Assembly: GCF_030272615.1 (NCBI RefSeq)
Contig: NC_081405.1
Span: 573,098,252 to 573,162,251, forward strand
Direction: 5' to 3'
Length of the DNA: 64,000 nt
DNA from: Cryptomeria japonica
Taxonomy: Eukaryota > Streptophyta > Pinopsida > Cupressales > Cupressaceae
Notes under the pieces: generated by a model
Told to the model about the DNA's origin: nothing
The model's database searches: none
The model's input: only the letters and a program-made list of their open reading frames with translations
Part shown: positions 11,751 to 24,850 of the stretch, piece by piece
Layout: each line of letters opens with the position of its first letter
Position numbering within the stretch: the first letter of the stretch is position 1
Made by a program: the position numbers and the translations under genes

Positions 11751-12969
11751 AGTGTAGGAAGTTGTTCCAATACTTAACTTCCTTACACTAAGATATTTGC
11801 TCCACATTTCTTCTATATTTTGCATCTATTCATGTAGTTTGGATATTTTGTTAAGTAGTTCTTAGAGATGCTAGATTCAAGATTTGGTGCCCTAGATTGG
11901 AATGCTAAGGAAGTTGCATTCACAAGTGTGTGATTATGTTTGATACTATGTCCATGTGAAATTCATTCTTTCCATGTCTCTTATTTATAATTTCTAGTGT
12001 TGTGGTTCTGGGGATAAGTTGATAATATCCTTAGATTCATTATATTCATTTTCCATGAGTTCTTGGGCTTTGAAAGCATGGTTTCAAAGTTTTATGGTGT
12101 TTACTCTAGGTTTGGCTGACCTTAGGTGTTTACAATTGACATTATTTCTTTTATGATTATAGATTTTTGTATAGCATGTATGATGTTTATTTTGGTCTCA
12201 GCTAAGATGTGTTGTAGTCCACTTTACATTTTTTTCCACCATAGGAATGTTAAGTTCCAACCTAATTTGAATTGTGTTCAGTTAAGATGCTTAGCTAACC
12301 TTGGGAGATTTTTTATATGTGAGGATGATATAAATAAAGGATAATTTTTTGAGGACAACGTGTGATGGGTGTTGTGTGTGAAATGTGATATGGAAAGGAA
12401 GTGATTCATGGAATATATGCATGTGATTAAGGTTTATGAAAGAAGATCTATCTCCCTAATTGTTTGATAAGTATTGTTTGAGTTGGTGAAAAGTGTTGAG
12501 TAGTGTGTAATTTCATGTGTCGGCTACTGTAAGTAGTGAGCCAAAGGCATTGATGATCTTACAGATGTAGAGGTGTATGAGTGGTGGATTCTTTCCCTTT
12601 TATTCTTCTTAATTTTGGTAGTGAACCTTTATTTCTTTCTTTCGGGTAGTGAGCCCTTTGGAAATGAGCCTCTAGTAGTGAGATTTTCTTTGTAAAAATC
12701 ACCTTGACTAGTGTTAGCCTAATAGGTGTTCATATATTGATAATAGCATTATGTCATTTTTTCCTTAATAGAGTTTTCCACATCAAATTTGGTGTTTCAT
12801 TGTGTATGATGTGTTTTTATTTTCATGTTCTTCCATGCTCATATCTTTCTATGGATTAAGTGATAAAGTTAAGGTATCATGGATCTAATTTAAGGAAAGG
12901 ATTTTAGAGTGGTGTGTAATACTGCTTCATCTCCCCTCTCAGTTGTCTTGTGGGTAAGATAATTCAACA
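11751..12969 (+). repeat. Degenerate LTR remnant, plus orientation
   Basis: The right end carries degenerate forms of the modules seen in the other LTRs: TTTTCCACATCAAATTTGG (about 12773-12791), then CTCCCCTCTCAGT (about 12931-12943), ending ATTCAACA. The left boundary is a guess from typical length, no target duplication was found, and no primer site follows. It is probably an old solo LTR. Confidence 0.4.
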
Positions 12970-13330
12970 TGCATACGTAACAACAGTTGGAAGGAGTGAA
13001 AAAGGAAGTCACCTATGTTATATACAAATGGTTTTATCTTGAATAGGTTATTTTTTTCCAACACTTTGTCAATTGTTTGAATAGACAATTCCTTGTTAAC
13101 CAGATTCTATATGATATTTTCTACTAATTTTTGTTAATTTTATATTCCCTTTCATCTTGTGCATAATGCAACAACAACTCAATGATAAACAACACAAGAT
13201 AGCAATATCTCCCCCTTCCAATTTATGCAATTCTATGCTCTAGATGCTCTATGCGTCATGCTCCACGTAGGCAACTTGTAAATCAGACACACTGAAGACA
13301 ATATAGAACTTACAAATTTGATGCAATAAA
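12970..13330. other. Unassigned sequence
   Basis: Short AT-rich stretch between the LTR remnant and the J region. Nothing recognisable. Confidence 0.4.
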
Positions 13331-14715
13331 CAAAAAGTAAGGTGATAGGACCTAAAATTATGTTTTGCAAAATTTTGGTCCCTGGGTAAATTTTGGTTTT
13401 TCTGGATTTATCTTGCTCGATCTCGAAGTTTCAAGGTTTAGGGTTTTAGGGGTTGTGAATTCTGATTAAGTATTGCAAAAGAAAAACCCTAAGCCTGTTA
13501 TTTTTCGTCGTTACCTTTTTTTCACTTAAGCCAAGGGTTAGTTACCGTTGGTAGGGTCATTGTATTTCCTAAGCGTTAAGTTGTGTTCGACTAGTCCCTC
13601 TATGGTTTTTCGTAAGTTGGAGAAAATATTTACCTATGGTCGGTCCCTTTTAATATTTATGCCTACGCTTATAAATTTTCCTAAGTCTAATATTTTAAAT
13701 ATTTCGACTGGTGGATAAAGGTAGGATAAATCTGATGGTATGCGCTTCCCTCTGGTTGAAGGTGCAAGGAAGATAAAGACTGTGGCATCACAAGATGATC
13801 CCATGTGTCCTCAGTAGAGAAGGGTGAGCCTATGGTTTGACCCTTCAAACCTTTGACGTTACCAGTTCCCAGCAGGTAAAACTTGAGTTACTAAGGATCT
13901 TTATTTTTGCACATGCTTATATTGAACGATGATGTTTTAATCCTGGTCCAAGAAGTGCTCGAGAGTTAGTGGCCATTGTTAAGTGATCGCTGCAGTTGGA
14001 AAGTAAACAAAGAGAAGATCCAATGGTTTTCATAACCCCGTGATCAAGACATGCAAGGAGATTATGGACCGCAACATCATGAGATGATGCCACATGTCCA
14101 AGGTCGGCCAAGGAAAGCCGATGGCGGGGTCACTAAAAGTTGAGAAATAAGAGATGAGTTGGATATTCTACATCATGCTAAGGGTGGACCCACTTGCCAC
14201 ATTGGAGGGTCAATGTCAGATTGACTAGTTTGGTCCGTGAGATTTGCCAGCGTGAAAGATGATCGACGGTTGGGTTTTAAACTTTTCAAATGCAAGTTAT
14301 AGCAATTATTTTGCTCACACGATTAATAATGGTGGATGAGACATTGGAATTTCATTCCAAGTGATAATAAAAGAACTCTCAAAGCTATTTTTGATTCATA
14401 AAGAGATTCATAGTGTTTCAGAGGACATCCTCGCGGTTGAAGAAGATTGGGACAATTTATTGCAACACAGAATTGCTATTCCCCTCGTTTAATCAAAGCA
14501 GTAAGTTCATCTGAGATTTTTCATCTATTTTGAAGAAATTGATGTTGTAAATTATTCACAAAATTGTAGGAAAAGAATTTCAATTGTTCTAGGGTTAGAA
14601 GTTAAATAGAGAAAGGTGAAATTTTCTTGAACTACTATTTTAATTCAAATATTGTGTTAGCCCTATTCTTTTCCTTCCCAATTTGCAGTTGTAGTAGAAA
14701 ACCCTAGTTCAAAAG
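13331..14715 (+). other. Upstream region of sequence J, possibly a decayed LTR and leader
   Basis: This precedes the long J reading frame. It is less AT-rich than its surroundings and contains two similar blocks, CATCACAAGATGATCCCATG at about 13787-13806 and a diverged copy near 14069-14090, as is common in retrotransposon U3 regions. I could not find a matching LTR downstream or a clear primer site, so its identity as an LTR is unproven. Confidence 0.35.
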
Positions 14716-17700
14716 ATGGATCCCTCATGAAAACATTCAGGGTAGACTAAATACTTGAAGAGGAATCTTTATGATGATTTCTTGGACCAATTGAAGCCCT
14801 CGATAAATGATAGATACCAATGGCAGAAATTTGTGTTGGCATTATGTGAACCTACATGAGCCTTATGTAAACTGGCATGAAGACATAATGATATTGTATG
14901 TTGTCATTGATGTCAATATGAGACATGGTAAGAACCGTCACATGTGATAGGTGAAGAGAGAAGAACCGGCATATGTATGAACTGATTTATATGCCAAAGT
15001 GAAGTGGCACATTTGTTCAAGGTGAACCGGTATGTAGTAACGTGAACCGGCACATGGAAGCACTGTATGGTTACCGGGTTGTAGGTAGCTTCCACTTTAG
15101 GGTTTCCGGTTGGAGCAACTCAAGTGACTCAATCAGTAATCTTTGTGTGATGAGTTAGCAGTATGATGGAGGATAGATCATGTTGCCATGTAAGCTCTAT
15201 GCATGTGAAGGATCTTGCATGAAGAAGACTATTCCTATCCACCTCGGGAAAGTGCAAAGTCTGTCAAATGGTGATAATGCATGATGGGTTATCAGCCACC
15301 ATGAAAACGGTGGATAATGGATGATGGAGAATGTCTTGAAATCGATTCAAGATTGTTGCATTTAATGTAGTATGATTCAATGGTCAGGATCGAACCATTT
15401 GAATTGCTTAGCCTAACAGGTTTAGGGTTTAGGGTTTTTGCTACTGACCTGTATGTTTCCTATAAGGTCGATGTTGGGCTTCTATCTGAGGTTGTTGGCA
15501 AAAGTTGTGAGTGTGTATCCAGGGAAGTGATACGTGATTCTTGCCAGACCAAAGGAGAGAAGAGATATCTGCAAAGTGAATGTGCAGAAGGTGAAGAGGA
15601 GCCAAAACGGATCTGCATTAGCATTGAGTGTTGTCAATAGATCATTGTAATACCTGTTGATCTCTAGCCACTTCAACAATTGTAAAATCCCCTAACAGGG
15701 TAGCCTTAACTGGCTTGATTCAAAATCCCTTAAATCGGGTGGTCTTAACCGGCTTGTTTCAAATCCCTTAACTGGGTAACTCGAAGCTAATGAGTTCTGA
15801 GAAGCTAGAGAATCTTAGGAGATCCTTTCAGCTATTGAGTTCTTAAAATCCTCTAACAAGGTGACCCTACCAGGTTTAAGCCTTAACCGGGTATCCCTTA
15901 ACCGAGTGATCCCTAACAGGATCAGTTCCTACCAGAACCTATTGTAATGTTCTTAACTAGACAAGGCTCCTAACAGAGCAGACTTCTAAAGAGTTCAAAA
16001 AGTAGCTTGTGGGTATTCATCCCCACTGTGGTTTTTCCTAGTTGGGTTTCCACATGAAAAATATGTGTGTCATGTGAAATGCTTTTTTCTTGTGATGCTT
16101 TATTTTATCTGTTATGCACATGAAGGTTCTATATTTTATGCCTGTCTATAAAACATATTGAACTCACTGTTGTGAAGATTTGATGGTTAAGTCTACTGGT
16201 TCATGCATGTGAATATTATGATAATGTGTTATTGAGCTAAGAGAAAAGCTTATTGGGTGACCGGTTCATGACCGATTGAGCTATACTGGATGTTACCGGT
16301 CACACTCTGTTTTACTGGTATCTCTATTTGTTAGTCATTCAGAGTGTTTGCTGTCAAACTGGTTTTGGACTGTATTTGTGTTTGTATTGATTCACCCCCC
16401 CCTCTCAGTACTGGTTTGGTACTAGTGGTTCATCATTGAGTTATCAATTTGTTCATGGAAAAACCCTAGGAGAAGGGTTAACTGATAAAGCATACCGCTT
16501 GGTGGATGCTAGGATACCAATAACCCGGTTAGAGATGTTCAAATTATGGTATGGACAAAGAAACTTACATTCCCCACTCTCAAGTCCCTAGAGATATTAT
16601 TTGGGTAAATTAGTGGTGTCGAGTGTGTTCATGGATGTTGACCCTCTTAAGGTTGTTGCAAATAGATATGACCCTGTCTCTAGGGTTATAAGGGGAAATA
16701 AAGGAGAAACTCTGATGACAATCAAAAGAGAATAATTCTAGGAGATTTTTGACTTATATGAACCATCTGCTAACCTGGCGAAAGTATATTTGAATGAGTT
16801 AAAGGTAGAGTATTATAAAATGAAGGATTTCATTAGAAGTAATTTTCTTCCAATGTATCTGGCTAGAGCAGGAGATACAACATATTACATTGGCCCTAGT
16901 TCAGAGGAGTCATTCCCTATTAGTTCTTTTGATCCTTATTTTCAGGCTACCTTTTTCTCTCTGTGTCAGATATTGAGTTTCAATCCAATTGCAATTTTGC
17001 CACCTGATTTCATCTATATGGCCATGCAAATTCAACATCCAGATTATACAGTGGTTTTTGACTTTGTCCCATACCTTGAAGATAAGATTCATGAGGGGTT
17101 ACAAGATATTAAAAATGAAGTGGTTGGTGCTAAATTATACTAGTATTCCTTTCTCATGCACATGTTCTTGTATATGAATGCAGATTACTTTGTAGGTACT
17201 ATGAACCTCAAGAGGATAATTGACAATAAGGAAATTCCAGTGCAACTTTGGAGCATAGATATGTCTTGGGATAGATAGGAGGCTATTTTTGTGAGATTTG
17301 ATAACATCTTTGCTTCTAAGTTGAGAAAAAGGTTGACAATGAACCCACTAAGGATCCCCAAGGAGCTACATGATTTTGTAAGGCGTAAATAGAGGTTGCC
17401 ACTTGTGAGGATTGAGCACAATTGGGGGGATTTCATCCATTATCCTATTAGCACTGTTATTAGAATCTATTGTTTTTCTGGTCAGCCACATGTATTGCCT
17501 TTTAATGTTCCTTTGAGAATGGGTTTGCTAAAGTAATGTAGAAGATAGAGTGTATTCATGATAAGGAATTAAAGGGAAAAGGCAAAGGAACAATTTTCCC
17601 TGATTTTACTATCATCCCATATTTTGTGATTCTGAAAGGAGGATGTGAGAATTTTGACAAGTTCTTTGCACCATATCATTTAGGGGTGAGCATAGCTAGA

Positions 17701-19994
17701 CACAATGACCCAAAGGGGTGTTACAACATTTTCAAGACAAGAATAAAAGTTCTATATCCTCATGAGCATAAATTTCCTGAGGATATAATTAGAAATGAGT
17801 TTGATTCCATGACTTTGGAGTGGAGGAAAGAGAAATGGATAATTTTTAGGAAGTTATGGGCTGTAATTCAGAAAATGGATCCAAGCTATGATCCAACAAA
17901 ATATTTTACTTCATTTTGTGCTAAACTCGATTTTGTTATGAGCAATTTTGATGAGTTGAAGCTTGCATTGAAGGAGAAGAAGGCCAAACTTGAATAAGTT
18001 CATGGCCAACAAGTTGAAAGAAGATATGTACATCATCCAACACCCATCACTGTGGAGGAATCAGTTTTGATTCATCAAATGGGGATGCAACAGTGAATAT
18101 AATGACCTCCTTTGCCTGAAAGAACAAATGGCATGATAGAAAAGAGACCTATTTATGAGTCTTCTCAAAAGAGAGCAAGAGAAGAAACAAGTGATGAAGA
18201 AGAGAGCAACAATGATAGTGGAGGGTTAGTGAGGAGAAAAGGTAAAAGGATAATGAGGATAAAGCCTTCCCAAAGATGCAAATCAAGCCTTTTAAAGGAG
18301 TCAAGATCATTGATCTTGAAGACTAAGATAGAATTCCTTCACCACCACCTATTTCCTTGTCACCCGTAAGGCAGGATGAAGAACAAATGGAGGAAGATAC
18401 GTTTGTAGCAACCGTTGTAGAAATGCAAATTGGTATTTCCTCTTTTGCCCCCTAATTTGGAGTTGGGCCTCATTCCTTTGGATATTCAGGGTAAAGCTTT
18501 TAGGGATGCAAGGAAGGAGGCATGTGATAATTTTCTTGAAGATGATACTTTTGTGAGAAGACCGACCTTTTTACAATTAGTATGGAAGATGAAAATTGAA
18601 GAATACAAAAGTAGAAGTGCTGACAAAAATGCCCAAAGGCCAGATAGGTTTGATTAAGAAAACTAGAAAGAGGTCAAGAATGAAATGATGGAAGAATTCA
18701 AGAGAATCACTGCAGACGAGTGCAGGATGATTATAAGTTAGGATGGTGGCCTTTGATGCTAGTAGGAAATCAAAAGGCCATGAATTTAGTTCAGAGGAGG
18801 AAGCAAGGTTGTCATTGAAAGGATCAGATTTTGTCGATGATTATGCAACCTTGGCAATATGGGCATTAGAGGAAGGACCTAAAAAGCCTAACATTAGTGA
18901 CTTAAACCCCAACTTAAGAGGAGGCCTTATTGTAAAAAGAGCATCTGACACATCAAGTGTGGAGGCTACAAAGTTGAATTTTGATATTGCTAAATTAGCT
19001 CATGATACTTCAAAATGAGAAGCTTTGGAAAAGGCAGAGTTAATGAGAAAATTTGACAAGATTTTCAATTATTACAATGTAGCTCAATAGAGGTGTGTGG
19101 AGTTGCAAATGAGAGTGCAACTCCTTGAGCAAGGACAGATAAAGGTTTCCTCCTCTACACTTACAAGGACATCAACGCCATCAACATCTAGGTCATCACC
19201 TGTTGTCCATGAAGAAGAAGCAGTTTAACCTAACATCAATGTTAGTATCCTCAGTATATCATTAGTCCCATATGATGCTAATGAGCCTGAAGCCACTAGA
19301 TCTACTGATCCAATTGAATCTCAAATTTTGGAGAATATTGTTGAATTAGAAAATAAGTTGAAAGAATCAAAAGATCAATCAGTCAGGCAGTAAAAGGAAA
19401 TAGTTAGCTCAGTGCTAACTCATTTAAATGAAAAGGTTGATAGTAGACTCAATAGCATTCATGCCTTGTGTTCTTTATTATTTAATGCTATTCAAAAATT
19501 TGATGATGATAAAGAAGTGGAAATCCCTTTGTTCACAAAATGGTTGCAAAAGGGAAATGAGCTCAAAATAATATCTATGGCTTCTAAGTATCATGCTGAA
19601 AGGCCACATGCACTCCAACCAACATATTTGTTGGTAAAATCAATGCAAGAAGCTCAAACTTTGCTAGGAAAATATAGAAAGAAAGGTGAGGGAACTGATG
19701 AGAAATTTTAGTGAGTTGAATGAAACTCTTTTGCCAGATATTGAGGATGAAGATGGGATAGTCAAGCCTCTACAATTCTGGAAGGAGGAGGCAGAAAGAG
19801 TCATCAGTAGCCAACTAGAGTTAATGTGTGAAGGGTTGAACATGGATATGCTGGAGGATAGCATGGAAAAAATAATTGCCACGGGGTCATTTTTTGAATC
19901 TTTTGAAAGAGAGGGAAATCAAGTAGTCGTTAAATACAATCCATACAGAGATAAAGTTGATGAAGTCATGAGTTTAGAATGGCCATCTAATTAA
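14716..19994 (+). pseudogene. Sequence J: very long unknown ORF, degenerate and split by a solo LTR
   Basis: Starts at ATG 14716 (Met-Asp-Pro-Ser, then a stop) and can be followed to a stop at 19994. The solo LTR at 14834-16446 splits it; reading from 14833 to 16452, counting one copy of the target duplication, keeps the frame open through 16739. Later parts change phase several times (17626, 18743, 19686). In order: a globular N-terminal part (to about 17500), a middle part, a low-complexity basic/acidic stretch with KRAREETSDEEE (about 18170-18250), a coiled-coil-like part (18960-19140), a Ser/Thr-rich linker, and a helical C-terminal part with EEAERVISSQLELM. No pol domain or zinc knuckle was recognised. 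The function is unknown. It is probably the coding part of another large non-autonomous element. Confidence 0.55.
14834..16446 (+). repeat. Solo LTR of family C (C2) inside the J reading frame
   Basis: 1613 bp, starts TGTTGGCATT and ends GAGTTATCA, with a perfect 5-bp duplication atttg at 14829-14833 and 16447-16451. It holds the common LTR modules (CCCCACTGTGGTTTTTCC near 16021-16038; CCCCCCCTCTCAGTACTGG near 16395-16413). It also has many short GTTAAGG/TTAACCGG motifs spaced through its second half. No internal sequence remains. It is the most complete copy of family C here and defines its ends. Confidence 0.88.
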
Positions 19995-21300
19995 GAGTAC
20001 AATGGATGGAGTAGGATGTATTTGAGTGATAAATAAAGGTTGTAAACAATTTGGTATAACTATTTTTTGTCTTCTAGTGCCAGATATCTTTTGAACCAGA
20101 ACAACAACGATGGTGGTAAAATTCATCATGAGTTTTAGAGAAGCGGTCATAGATTTTGATCTTGAATGAACGAAATCAAGGATGAAATATTTTTGTAACA
20201 AAATACAGTTGCATATGATCATTTTGAGGTGACAGGTGTCTCCTCTGGCCTGAAGCTTATTAGCTCCCTCATTTTCAATAAAAAGGAATTCAAGGCTATG
20301 AGACAGGGTTCCAATTTTGGTCCCTTGAGTGTTCTGAATTTCGGGTTCCAATAGCAAAGTCTAGGTGAAATAAGCAAATTGTAAAGTCGTTTGTAGAGAA
20401 AATAGAAAGAGTCTTGTCTCTGGTTTTTCGGAGGTTCTTGAAGGAGTTAAGTGTAAATTGTATTTTGATAGAGACAACTGAATTATTCAATAGAAATATA
20501 ATTTAAATCTATTTATCTTTAGTGTATTATTCTACCATATTTTGAATGAATAACATCAAGTGTTTTCTCATTCATTGCACTATTGTGGTGTATGTATTTA
20601 ATTTTAATTCTTTGGTATAAGGGGCCAATTAAATGATTGAGTAGAATTGTAGAGTGGTAGGGATATTGTAGGGATTTTGATAAGTAGTTTTGGGTTGGGG
20701 TTGCAAATGTGGTGTATTGCAAGGAAATACTATCTTAGATCTATATGTTGTTAGATAAATTATGTCAAAATTCATGTTATGTAGTATGAATTCATGTACC
20801 CAATGGAGTAAGGCACTGATTATAGCTTGCAACTATCTTAGTGTCGATTTTCTATTCGAAATCACTAGCAAGTTGCTATAATTTGTTGAATATTAGAATA
20901 TTTTTGTTTTTATGTACATTTCTAAGTGCACATAATCATCTCATGCTCCAAATTGGTTGAGGATCATTGAGGAATTTTCCATTCTTGAGCATTATCCCTT
21001 TCTGTCAAGCCTTTACATGAGTTTATCTACTTTGTGTTATTCATAATTTGTGAGTATGGCGTAGAGATCACAAATTGGCAAAGGGATCACCCTCCCGGGT
21101 CTTGTAGAGCCCAAAGTGCAGAAGGATTTGCAGATCCTTGTCAAAGTTGGTCCAAGTCTGAAGGATATTGATAGTTGGAAGTGGCTTTCCATAGGTATTT
21201 TGAGGAATCAACTTGGTTTCTGCCTCCCGAAGTGTAAACCCATTTTATTTGGCACCAACATAAGGAACAATAGAAGCTAGTAAATGTCAAGAAGGTAATG
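19995..21300 (+). other. Downstream region of J, with LTR-like features
   Basis: No coding frame is convincing. The stretch 20300-20600 looks like an LTR transcribed region. At 21250-21270 there is TTTGGCACCAACATAAGG, which resembles the LTR-end plus primer-site arrangement of Gypsy elements. I could not match it to 13331-14715, so it may be a separate LTR fragment rather than the 3' LTR of J. Confidence 0.3.
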
Positions 21301-21446
21301 ATGATAAAAAGGATGAAAATTGTATTGAATTTAATCCCATATTGTTGATATCATCTATTTGTTCTCATTCATAAATTTAACTAACTCATGTTATTACCAA
21401 TATCAATTAACAACCACTTTTGGATAAATCATTCTACTACAATATT

Positions 21447-22060
21447 AAATTCTTGTAAGTGTATTCAAATAAATCTAATTTTTTGTTCTGAAGGGTCCAA
21501 CATGTTTTTCAAGTTTCCTTGCTTGTACCTTAAATCTATATATAAATGATTATTTATACAAGAAAGGAAACTTCAAAAATATGTTGAAAGTTAATGGTTG
21601 ATCTTTTATCTCTTTGATCTATAAATAAATTGATTATTACTTCTATATCATCATTAACATTTTTAGTTGGGTTCTAGTTTTGGCTTTGGCTAGTTGGTTT
21701 TATTCCACGAGCATTACTGGCTCTAACCATTGTAACTATAAAAGGAAAAGGAATTACATAATTAAATCATATTATTGTAAGTGTATTCAAATAAATCTAA
21801 TTTTCTCTTCTAGAGAGTCCAACATGTTTTCCATGTTTCCTTGCTTCTCCCTTAAATTCTTTATAGTTTATTCTAAATCAATGATCTTATCTCTTTAATT
21901 GGTTATTGCTTCTATACTGGATCATTAACATTTTCTATTGGGTTCTGATTTTGGCTTTAGGAAATTTGTTTCCTTCCATGAGTGTTACTAGTCCTAACCA
22001 ATTTAACTCTTAAGAGAAAAGGAAATACATAATTAAAATTTTAAAGTAACCATGTTTTAA
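21447..22060. repeat. Tandem duplication, period about 322 bp
   Basis: Two adjacent diverged copies. The marker GTAAGTGTATTCAAATAAAT occurs at about 21455 and 21777, and both copies continue through CCAACATG, GGTTATTGC-like and GGGTTCT...TTTTGGCTTT segments. The second copy lacks about 50 bp present in the first. No coding potential is seen. Confidence 0.75.
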
Positions 22061-22451
22061 AAAGTGCAAGCATTTTCTAAATTAACAAAGTATCTTTATT
22101 AACAAATGTCCAATATTCTTGGCATACATTTAAATATTAGTACAAATTACAAGATTTTGAATCCTACTGTAATCCTAGTTCTTCTTTAGGTTCTTTTTTA
22201 GAACTTAGAGCTACAGATTCACCCATTGGGTGAACTTGAGAGTAATGATCTAATACTTTTTTATTGATTGTTGGGGTATTTCTTCAACATACAAAAGGAT
22301 AAAATCACATATTGTTTAGGGTTTTCCTTTTTTGGGGCTGTTGTACTGACTTATTTTTATTAGATTTTTTTGTTTATTTTGTTTTATCTTTCTTAATATT
22401 AAAGCTAGGATTTGTGAATTAGAAAATTTTGAAAGTTTTGAAGAACACAAA

Positions 22452-24311
22452 TGATCACTAAGAGGGCGATGAATTAGTGCTAATCAGAAATTTAAAAATT
22501 TAAATAAAATTGTGTCAACTCTAAAAACAAACAAATTATGCAAACAAGAGGCATACCACATAACACATAGATATACGAGGAAAAACTACAATGGTGAAAA
22601 ACATCGGTGAGAAATGTTGCTGGTGTCTACTGCTACAATCCAATATCACAATGGTAAACTAATTATAATATATTTTAGGGAACCAACCCCTATAGTTTAT
22701 GAGCACCAACCCCTGTAGTTTATGAGCACCAACCCCTGCAGTTTATGATCACCAACCCAAAGGACACCAACCCCTAATTTTATGAGCACCTACTCAAAGG
22801 AGCACCTACCCCTACTTTGTGCACCCACTCAGAGATTTACAATGATTCAATAACCAATTTGATACCATAGAATCCTTTTTCCAAATGAGTTTTATAACAC
22901 CTTACTGATTTCCAGCTGCTTGCTCATGGTATGTTATGCACGTTTTGCTACTATGCTATGTTGTTGTTCTGATTTCTCTTTTCTTGTATACATCTTCCCT
23001 TTTCCAGTTCTAACTTCTTCACCTCTTTTCTATATCTTTCTGCCTTGTCTACTCTGGCTTCTTAATCCTCTATTTTTTTACTCTCTACATCGATCTTTGG
23101 ATGATGCTTATTTTCTCTTAATCTTTTGAATACTTTACCAGCAATATTTCATCGTGTTATTGACACCCGCAAAATACATTTTTCTGCAACCCCCTTTTTT
23201 AACTCTTTGTTCGCTACTATATTTTTGTAGAGCTTCTATCTATTCACTCCTCCAACACCCTCACTCATCAATATTTTCAACTTCCAAAAATAACTTCACT
23301 TCATGGCAATCTGAATATAGCCAAATTTCTCCCTCCAAGAAAAATGAAAAAATTAATCTTCTCAGCCTCTGAGAAATCCGATCTGCCTATTGATTTTATC
23401 CTCTGAACATTCTATCAAATAACTAGCCATCAATACTAAATGATCCCCTTAGAATCCTTCTCAAATCAGATTGTATCTTTGAGCATCGATTACTATTTTT
23501 AGTAATCTTATATTTTGTATTCCATTCAAATATTTTCATATCATTTTGGAGCTCCTCCACCTTCTGCCGTATATGTCTATATTAAATGTTAGTGTCTCTT
23601 CATCTCTATCTAAGAGTACGACAATCTTTGCAATTAGATTTCATATTTCATGCAACCCCCCATTCGAAAAAGAAAATCACCAACTCCATACTTGCTCAAT
23701 ATTTTTTTCATATCTTGTTTTTGTTCTGATTGAAAGATTTTCTTTTGATATGTGTGCTCTTGGCTTCAAAAATCAATCAAACATTTTTCTTACAAAGAAT
23801 CCACATGTCACTCTTCCACTTGATGAATGGCGGGACCCATTTACATCATCATCTGCACACAAAAATTCCATGTGTGAAGAAAATCCATGTTGGATTTGTG
23901 GGCTGCATTGATGTGTTCCGCAGGTCATATAACATATGTGTTATACGTGTTGTGAAATAACCCAAACCTTCCTTCATGCCGGCTAGCCGGATGGCGCGCT
24001 TTCTATTGATTTCATTACCACGCATCACTTTGTTGAAGGCCTTATAACCCATGTGGGATGGTAGGGCACCTCTATCGTTCTTAACATTCTTACCCCATGT
24101 GATCATCACCTTTCTCCTTTCCATACTATGGGATGGTGGAGAACATCATTTTCCTTGCATAAATGTTATAGCGCAAGGTTATCTTGCATATGTATAACAT
24201 GTCATGGGATAGTGGGGTTACATACCCTGTTGTGTTATTGACTTCTTCATCATAGTTTAATGACTATCCCGTAGAGTTTTTTTCTAATAGTGCTTACAAA
24301 ATTTCAGAACA
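22452..24311 (-). repeat. Probable 3' LTR of element H
   Basis: Left end TGATCACTAAGAGGG, right end TTTCAGAACA, followed by a C-run that is a polypurine tract on the minus strand. A decayed common LTR module lies at 22575-22612. The ends were inferred from the PPT and the module because the partner LTR is outside the window; the five bases before it are acaaa. The length of about 1.86 kb could include undetected insertions. The ORFs at 22920-23960 look like chance frames. Confidence 0.5.
22682..22750. repeat. 23-bp direct repeat, three copies, in the H LTR
   Basis: The unit ACCAACCCCTGTAGTTTATG plus AGC occurs at 22682, 22705 and 22728 with one or two changes. Shortened versions follow to about 22820. 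It looks like slippage within an LTR. Confidence 0.8.
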
Positions 24312-24320
24312 CCCCCTAAG
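24312..24320 (-). other. Candidate polypurine tract of H
   Basis: CTTAGGGGG on the minus strand directly abuts the presumed LTR end and lies about 75 bases beyond the pol stop, the usual place for a 3' polypurine tract. Confidence 0.5.
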
Positions 24321-24394
24321 ACAAGCATGAGATTCAAGGATAATAAGTATAAAATAATATACTCCACCTAAACTAGAAACTACATAGAAATATT

Positions 24395-24850
24395 TTAAGT
24401 GTTGAAGGAAGGTGGAACAACACCCAATTTTTGTCTCAAATATTCATAGTTGTCTTTTGGCAGTAGCTTAGTGAAAATATCAACTACTTGTCCACCAATG
24501 CATGCATATTCAACTTTTACCTCTCTCTTTGCAACCTTTTCCTTGAGAAAATGATACTTGATGGCAATGTTCTTTGTCCTCGAATGCATGACAGGGTTTG
24601 ATATATTTATAGCACTTGAACTGTAGCACATGATAGAGATGGGATTTGAAAACTCTACGTGAATGTCTTTTAGGGTTTTCTTCATCCATAATACTTGTGA
24701 GCAACATGTGGTAGCTGCAATGTATTTAACTTCATTAGTTGATAATGAGACTAACTCTTGTTTCTTGTTGTGCCATGAAACTAATCTATCTCCCAAAAAG
24801 AAACCTTCACCACAGGTGTTCTTCCTATCATATAATCAACCTACCCAGTC
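24395..24850 (-). pseudogene. Element H RNase H, C-terminal part of pol
   Basis: The minus-strand frame 24796-24395 contains the typical Copia RNase H landmarks: LVSWHNKKQELVSLSTNEVKY near the start, LWMKKTLKD, and HSRTKNIAIKYHFLKEK, then the pol tail LRQKLGV. The Asp-Asn pair normally found before SSAI reads Tyr-Ser, so a catalytic Asp is lost. It is cut at 24850/24851 by element G; the upstream part continues at 48539. Confidence 0.88.

Noticed and set aside
15419-15438. Two to three TTTAGGG units, the plant telomere repeat
   Set aside because: Too short, inside an LTR, and similar short AAACCCTAA words occur in other LTRs by chance or as promoter motifs. Not a telomere remnant.
20041-21300. 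3' LTR of J
   Set aside because: I could not align it with 13331-14715, so pairing is unsupported; only LTR-like character is reported.
22682-22820. Short direct repeats resembling a CRISPR array
   Set aside because: Units are directly adjacent with no unique spacers, in a plant LTR; it is slippage-type repetition.
23546-23960. Overlapping ORFs of 76-121 codons as a host gene
   Set aside because: No domain, no conserved motif, and they lie in the presumed LTR of H.
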